Shown piece by piece: positions 60,008-64,000 of a stretch of 64,000 bases of DNA; the stretch's first letter is position 1, and each line of letters opens with the position of its first letter. The stretch spans positions 372,001 through 436,000 of the forward strand of contig NZ_PDWO01000001.1 in the NCBI RefSeq assembly GCF_010211765.1, written 5' to 3'. Below the pieces are notes generated by a model. That model did no database searches, was not told the DNA's origin, and saw only the letters and a list, made by a program, of their open reading frames with translations. This stretch comes from Pseudoxanthomonas kaohsiungensis. Its GTDB lineage: Bacteria > Pseudomonadota > Gammaproteobacteria > Xanthomonadales > Xanthomonadaceae. Both the position numbers and the translations under genes were made by a program.

Positions 60008-61833
60008 GCAAGGATCTCGTTCGTGGAGGTGGCGTCCTGCGCGGGCAGGACGAAATGGAACGTGGCGCCCTGGCCCGGGGCGGATTCGGCCCAGACCCGG
60101 CCGCCATGGCGCGCGACCACCCGGCGCACGCTGGCCAGGCCGATGCCCGTGCCGGGGTAGTCGCTGGCCTTGTGCAGCCGCTGGAACACGCCAAACAGCT
60201 TGCCGGCGTACTCCATGTCGAAGCCGACGCCGTTGTCGCGGACGCTGAAGTGCAGCTCGCCGGCAGGCGTGGTCTCGCACGCCACCTCGACGATGGCCGG
60301 CTCGCTGCGCGCGGAGTACTTGACCGCGTTGCCGAGCAGGTTGAGCCAGACCTGGCGCATCATGTTCTCGTCCGCGATCACCACGGGCAACGGCGCGATG
60401 CGCCATTCGATCCGGTGCGAGGCCATGCCCTCCCCGGCATCCGCCTCGCGGTTCGCGTCGAGCACCGCCCGCGTTTCCTGGACCAGCGACTGCATGTCCA
60501 CCGCCTGCAGCTTCATCGCGTGGCGGCCCAGACGCGAGTAGACCAGCAGGTCGTCGATCAGCGACGACATGCGCCGGGCCGAACCCCCGATCACCTCGAG
60601 GTAGTGGGCGCCCTTCTCGTCGAGTCCTTCCCCCAGGTGGCGCGAAAGCTTGTCCGCGAATCCTGCCACATGGCGCAGGGGCGCACGCAGGTCGTGCGAC
60701 ACCGAATAGCTGAACGCTTCAAGTTCCCGGTTGACTTCGGTCACCTGCTCGACCTTGCCCTCCAGCTGCCGGTTGAGGTCGCCGATCCGCTGCTGCGCCG
60801 CCTTCTGCGCGCTGATGTCGCTGACCGTCATCAGCACCACCTCGTCCTCGCGGTCGGGCAGCTGCATGCGCCGCGCGTTGAGCAGCATCGTCCGGCTCAC
60901 GCCGTCGGAGGTGCGCTGCACGTGCTCGAAATCCCACAGCTCGCGGCCGCGGCTGAGCACCTCGGTCAGGCGCTGGCGGATGACCGGGTCGCGCCAGGCG
61001 CCGTGCCCGATCTCGTCCAGGCGCTCGGGCATCTGCCCGTCCTCGCCCGCGTACAGCTCGGCGAAGGCGGTGTTGTGCATGAGCACTCCCAGGTTGGCGT
61101 CCAGCAGCACGATCGGCTCGCGCACGGTCTGGACCACGGCCAGCGCCCTGCCGCTGGCGCGCACCAGCTCCTCTTCCGAGGCGGTGCGCCGCTGCTCCAT
61201 GCGGTACAGCAGGTAGATCACCGCGCCCATCAGCGCCAGCTGGGCCAGCAGCGCGGCCAGGCCGAGCTGGCGCACGCGCGTCCGCTGCAGTTCCGCGTAG
61301 GCGCTGCGCTCGGCCAGCAGGCCGCGTTCGTTGCCGAGGAAGTCGCTGAACAACTGGCGCACGGCGTACTGGCCGTACAGCTCGTCGACGAGCCGATCGC
61401 GCTCGGCCGGGGCGACGCCCATCGCCAGCCGACGGGCGACGTCCACCCGGCGTATCACCATGCTCTGCAGCCGGCCGATCAGCACCTGCTGCTCGGGATT
61501 GTCGCGAGTCATCGCGGTCAGCTGCTGCAGTTGCGGGTCGATCCGCGAGATCGCCTCCTCCAGCCGCCCGCTCAGAACGGGATTGCGGCCGCCCACGCTC
61601 ATCGCCAGCCCCAGCGAGTCCATTTCCCGGATCAACGCTTCCAGCCCCCGCGCGACCGCCTCGACCTCCTGGGTATGGCGGACCCAGCGGTCGGCCTCCT
61701 CGCTCCCGGCCGTCCACTGGCGGATCAGCAGGAACGGCACCAGCAGGATCAGGACGACCGCCGACACCAGCAGCGGCAGGCGCCAGCGCACATAGGAGTG
61801 GGTGACTCGGTCCTGCAAGATCGGCCTCTGCAA
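60004..61833 (-). CDS. Membrane sensor histidine kinase (CHASE3-PAS-HisKA-HATPase)
   Basis: The protein has up to 609 residues. Two membrane helices (LPLLVSAVVLILLVPFLLI and AALLAQLALMGAVIYLLY) flank a periplasmic CHASE3-like helical domain of about 160 residues. A PAS domain (PIVLLDANLGVLMHN), the His box (FSYSVSHDLRAPLRHV, His380) and an HATPase domain (NLLGNAVKYSA, DNGVGFDM, GTGIGLASVRRVV) follow. The start is uncertain: this TTG falls inside a good promoter -10, and a TTG at 61818 with AGAGG upstream may be used. It is first of a three-gene operon. Confidence 0.9.
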   Translation of the reverse strand: MQRPILQDRVTHSYVRWRLPLLVSAVVLILLVPFLLIRQWTAGSEEADRWVRHTQEVEAVARGLEALIREMDSLGLAMSVGGRNPVLSGRLEEAISRIDPQLQQLTAMTRDNPEQQVLIGRLQSMVIRRVDVARRLAMGVAPAERDRLVDELYGQYAVRQLFSDFLGNERGLLAERSAYAELQRTRVRQLGLAALLAQLALMGAVIYLLYRMEQRRTASEEELVRASGRALAVVQTVREPIVLLDANLGVLMHNTAFAELYAGEDGQMPERLDEIGHGAWRDPVIRQRLTEVLSRGRELWDFEHVQRTSDGVSRTMLLNARRMQLPDREDEVVLMTVSDISAQKAAQQRIGDLNRQLEGKVEQVTEVNRELEAFSYSVSHDLRAPLRHVAGFADKLSRHLGEGLDEKGAHYLEVIGGSARRMSSLIDDLLVYSRLGRHAMKLQAVDMQSLVQETRAVLDANREADAGEGMASHRIEWRIAPLPVVIADENMMRQVWLNLLGNAVKYSARSEPAIVEVACETTPAGELHFSVRDNGVGFDMEYAGKLFGVFQRLHKASDYPGTGIGLASVRRVVARHGGRVWAESAPGQGATFHFVLPAQDATSTNEILA

Positions 61834-61858
61834 TAGGGGCCGCCCGGCGGCCGGTCAA
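61830..61858 (-). promoter_or_regulatory. Promoter of the two-component operon
   Basis: On the minus strand TTGACC (61858-61853) is followed after 17 nt by TATTGC (61835-61830), at the 5' end of the sensor kinase gene. Confidence 0.5.
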
Positions 61859-61947
61859 CGGAGGATCATGCCTGCAGCGGGCGGGGTTTGTTAAGGCCAG
61901 CCGCGTGAAGGCATGTGAAGGCGAAGCGCGGGCGCGTCCCGGACATG

Positions 61948-61974
61948 AAAAAAAGCCGGCTGTGAAGCCGGCTT
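61948..61974 (-). terminator. Rho-independent terminator after tRNA-Val
   Basis: On the minus strand AAGCCGGC / GCCGGCTT forms a stem with a TTCACA loop, followed by a T-run, about 9 bp past the CCA end of the tRNA. Confidence 0.9.
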
Positions 61975-61982
61975 CTCTGACC

Positions 61983-62057
61983 TGGTGGGCGGTACAGGGA
62001 TCGAACCTGTGACCCTTGCCGTGTGAAGGCAATGCTCTACCGCTGAGCTAACCGCCC
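61983..62057 (-). tRNA. tRNA-Val (anticodon CAC)
   Basis: The 75-nt cloverleaf folds fully: acceptor GGGCGGT/ACCGCCC, D stem GCTC/GAGC, anticodon stem TTGCC/GGCAA with loop TTCACAC (anticodon CAC, codon GUG) and T stem ACAGG/CCTGT. CCA is encoded. Confidence 0.97.
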
Positions 62058-62096
62058 GAAATCTTGGGTATCCGCATCGCTCGATGCGGGGTGCGC

Positions 62097-62125
62097 ATGT
62101 TAAATGGACGCCGCAATCCGGTCAA
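62097..62125 (-). promoter_or_regulatory. Promoter of tRNA-Val
   Basis: On the minus strand TTGACC (62125-62120), 17 nt, then TAACAT (62102-62097), about 40 bp before the tRNA. A small palindrome (GCATCG...CGATGC) lies in the transcribed leader. Confidence 0.7.
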
Positions 62126-62245
62126 CGCCGGCGGACGGCCATCGCGAACGCCTGGCGCAAAGGGGTAGCCCGGCCCACTTCCAGCCAGCCTGCGCCACCG
62201 GTCTGGCTGACTTGACGGCCGCCGGGTATGGAGACGCCTGCCCGG

Positions 62246-63880
62246 TCAGGCCTTGCTCCGGCGCAGGGCGTCCACCCGGGCCGGCGGCTGGAACGCGTCG
62301 CTGCGCGCCTCGGCCCAGAAGTCGTGGAAGACCGCATGCCCGGGGATGTGCTCGAGCAGCTCGCCCGGGCGCAGGTAGCGGTACAGCGCCGCCAGCGACC
62401 GGATCTCCACCGGCGATACCCGGCGCAGGATGTGTTCCGGGCCCAGGTCGGAGGGGTGGACCAGGCCTGCGGCGCACAGCAGGTCGCGCAGCGCGCGCAG
62501 CGTGTTGTCGTGGAAATTGCGCACGCGGGCGGCCTTGTCGGCCGGGTCCAGGTGCTTCCAGCGGTGCGGGTTCTGGGTGGCGATGCCGGTCGGGCAGCGG
62601 TCGGTGTGGCAGCTCATCGACTGGATGCAGCCGAGCGCGAACATGTAGCCGCGCGCCGCGTTGCACCAGTCCGCGCCCAGCGCCAGGGTGCGCGCGATGT
62701 CGAAGGCGCTGGTGATCTTGCCCGCGGCCGCCACCCGCACCCGGTCGCGCAGCCCCAGGCCGACCAGGGTGTTGTGCACGAGCAGCAGCGCCTCGTGCAT
62801 CGGCACGCCGATGTGGTCGATGAACTCGGCCGGGGCCGCGCCGGTGCCGCCCTCGGCGCCGTCGACGACGATGAAGTCCGGCAGCAGGTCCGGCGCCAGC
62901 GACGCGCTCTCGTGCATGGCCTTGGCGATGCCGAACCATTCCCAGGGATGGCCGATCGCCAGCTTGAAGCCGACCGGCTTGCCGCCCGACAGCTCGCGCA
63001 GGCGGGCGACGAATTCCAGCAGGCCGATCGGCGTGGAGAAGGCCGAATGGCTGGCCGGCGACACGCACTCCACGCCCACCGGCACGCCGCGGGTGGCGGC
63101 GATCTCGGCGCTGACCTTGGCCGCAGGCAGGACCCCGCCGTGCCCGGGCTTGGCCCCCTGCGACAGCTTGACCTCGATCATCCGCACCTGCGGCCGCGCG
63201 GCCTGCTCGGCGAAGCGGACCGGATCGAAGCGGCCGCCAGCGTCGCGGCAGCCGAAGTAGCCCGAGCCGATTTCCCAGACCAGGTCGCCGCCGTTCTCCA
63301 GGTGGTACGGCGAGATCGAGCCCTCGCCGGTGTCGTGGTAGAAGCCGCCGCGCCGGGCGCCCTCGTTGAGCGCGCGTATCGCGTTGGCCGACAGCGAACC
63401 GAAGCTCATCGCCGAGATGTTGAACACGCTGGCCGCGTAGGGTTGCGTGCGGCCGGCGCCGACCACGATCCGGAAGTCGTGGCTCGCGATCCGGGTCGGC
63501 GCCAGCGAGTGGTTGATCCATTCGTAGTCCACGGCGTACGGGTCCTGCAGCGAACCGAACGGAACCACGTCCATCACGTTCTTGGCGCGCCGGTACACCA
63601 GCGTGCGCTGCTGGCGCGAGAACGGCGCCTCGGCGGTGTCGCTTTCGATGAAGTACTGGCGCATCTCCGGGCCCACGGATTCGAGTCCATAGCGGAAATG
63701 GGCCAGGATCGGGTAGTTCCGGCGCAGCGTGGTCCGGGTCTGCAGCAGGTCCCAGGTGCCCAGCACCACGAGCAGCCCGCCGGACGCCACGCCCCACCAC
63801 CAGCCGGGCCAGCGCAGCGCCAGTGGTATCGACGCCAGCAGCACTATCCAACTGGCGATATAGGCCGAATAGCGGCTCAT
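62246..63880 (-). CDS. FMN-binding glutamate synthase family protein
   Basis: The protein has 544 residues and matches the stand-alone synthase domain related to the GltB large subunit. Two N-terminal membrane helices (residues ~6-45) anchor it. Motifs include ISAMSFGSLSANAIRALNEGA, IEVKLSQGAKPGHGGVLPAAKV, FIVVDGAEGGTGAAPAEFIDHIG, VAAAGKITSAFDIARTLALGAD and CIQSMSCHTDRCPTGIATQNP (Cys-rich segment for an iron-sulfur cluster). No amidotransferase domain is present, so it may not make glutamate from glutamine; the true reaction is unclear. Confidence 0.9.
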   Translation of the reverse strand: MSRYSAYIASWIVLLASIPLALRWPGWWWGVASGGLLVVLGTWDLLQTRTTLRRNYPILAHFRYGLESVGPEMRQYFIESDTAEAPFSRQQRTLVYRRAKNVMDVVPFGSLQDPYAVDYEWINHSLAPTRIASHDFRIVVGAGRTQPYAASVFNISAMSFGSLSANAIRALNEGARRGGFYHDTGEGSISPYHLENGGDLVWEIGSGYFGCRDAGGRFDPVRFAEQAARPQVRMIEVKLSQGAKPGHGGVLPAAKVSAEIAATRGVPVGVECVSPASHSAFSTPIGLLEFVARLRELSGGKPVGFKLAIGHPWEWFGIAKAMHESASLAPDLLPDFIVVDGAEGGTGAAPAEFIDHIGVPMHEALLLVHNTLVGLGLRDRVRVAAAGKITSAFDIARTLALGADWCNAARGYMFALGCIQSMSCHTDRCPTGIATQNPHRWKHLDPADKAARVRNFHDNTLRALRDLLCAAGLVHPSDLGPEHILRRVSPVEIRSLAALYRYLRPGELLEHIPGHAVFHDFWAEARSDAFQPPARVDALRRSKA

Positions 63881-64000
63881 CCCGTCTCCCGCGAATGGCG
63901 TGGCGGCCCCCAGTCTAGCGGGGTCGGGTCGTGATGCCCTCCAGGGGAGCACACGCCCTGGGGAGGGGTGATGCAGCCGACGACCGGCGCGGGCGAGCAC
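63881..64000. other. Edge region, possible start of a plus-strand gene
   Basis: Only 120 bp remain. A GGAGGGG followed by ATG at 63971 (MQPTTGAGEH...) could be the beginning of a gene cut by the window edge; there is too little to judge. Confidence 0.2.

Noticed and set aside
63971-64000. Start of a new plus-strand gene
   Set aside because: Only ten codons are visible, so it cannot be supported beyond a possible ribosome-binding site; noted as an edge region only.

Overview
The window is GC-rich chromosomal DNA (roughly 70% GC by eye) from a gammaproteobacterium. The gene set points to the family Xanthomonadaceae (Lysobacteraceae), in the Lysobacter / Luteimonas / Pseudoxanthomonas range. 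The best indicators are a FimX-like protein of 688 residues with degenerate GGDEF and EAL domains, the nagZ-hpt-thioinosine phosphorylase block, periplasmic peptidases, and intergenic palindromic repeats of the kind common in this family. No rRNA, phage, insertion sequence, CRISPR array or plasmid gene was seen. The species assignment is inference.

Layout. 1-4.6 kb: RND efflux pump (pump cut by the window edge, plus lipoprotein adaptor). 4.8-5.7 kb: two small c-type cytochromes. 6.2-10.7 kb: ABC exporter, PQQ-type sugar dehydrogenase, ferredoxin-NADP reductase and glutathione peroxidase. 11-16 kb: M3 peptidase lipoprotein, a DnaA-box cluster, a cyclopropane fatty acid synthase, a DUF3298 lipoprotein, a GNAT protein and a 55-residue protein. 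16.1-25.4 kb: histone H1-like protein, rhomboid, peptide transporter, M14 peptidase, endonuclease/phosphatase-fold protein, DJ-1/PfpI protein, MliC-like lysozyme inhibitor, HtpX and GluQ. 25.4-31 kb: acetoacetyl-CoA reductase and PhaR (polyhydroxyalkanoate metabolism), M48 peptidase with a SUMF1-type lipoprotein, RNase D and tRNA-Ala(CGC). 31-46 kb: CE2-type SGNH esterase, PAP2 phosphatase, IspG, GAF-GAF-GGDEF-EAL protein, ECF sigma factor with a membrane partner, YigZ, ABC exporter, AidB-like acyl-CoA dehydrogenase, FimX-like protein and CYTH protein. 46-53 kb: FrnE-like oxidoreductase, NagZ, Hpt, methylthioinosine phosphorylase, cold-shock protein and two alpha/beta hydrolases. 53-62 kb: a 1653-residue alpha-2-macroglobulin behind a kinase / response regulator / hybrid kinase operon. 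62-64 kb: tRNA-Val(CAC) and an FMN-binding glutamate-synthase-family protein.

Much of the window concerns the cell envelope and proteolysis: M3, M14, M48 (two) and rhomboid peptidases, peptide uptake, a lysozyme inhibitor, a macroglobulin trap and NagZ. A second theme is signalling (cyclic-di-GMP, ECF sigma factor, two-component genes).

The most unusual signals lie between the genes. Two copies of a ~95-nt element fold as an outer stem of 16-17 bp enclosing two hairpins, and the outer stem is kept by compensatory changes between copies. Three DnaA boxes lie within 46 bp. A second palindromic repeat family (core AGCGGGGCTTGCCCCGCT) has eight copies, three of them in a 40-bp tandem array. All functional assignments come from reading motifs; no database search was run.
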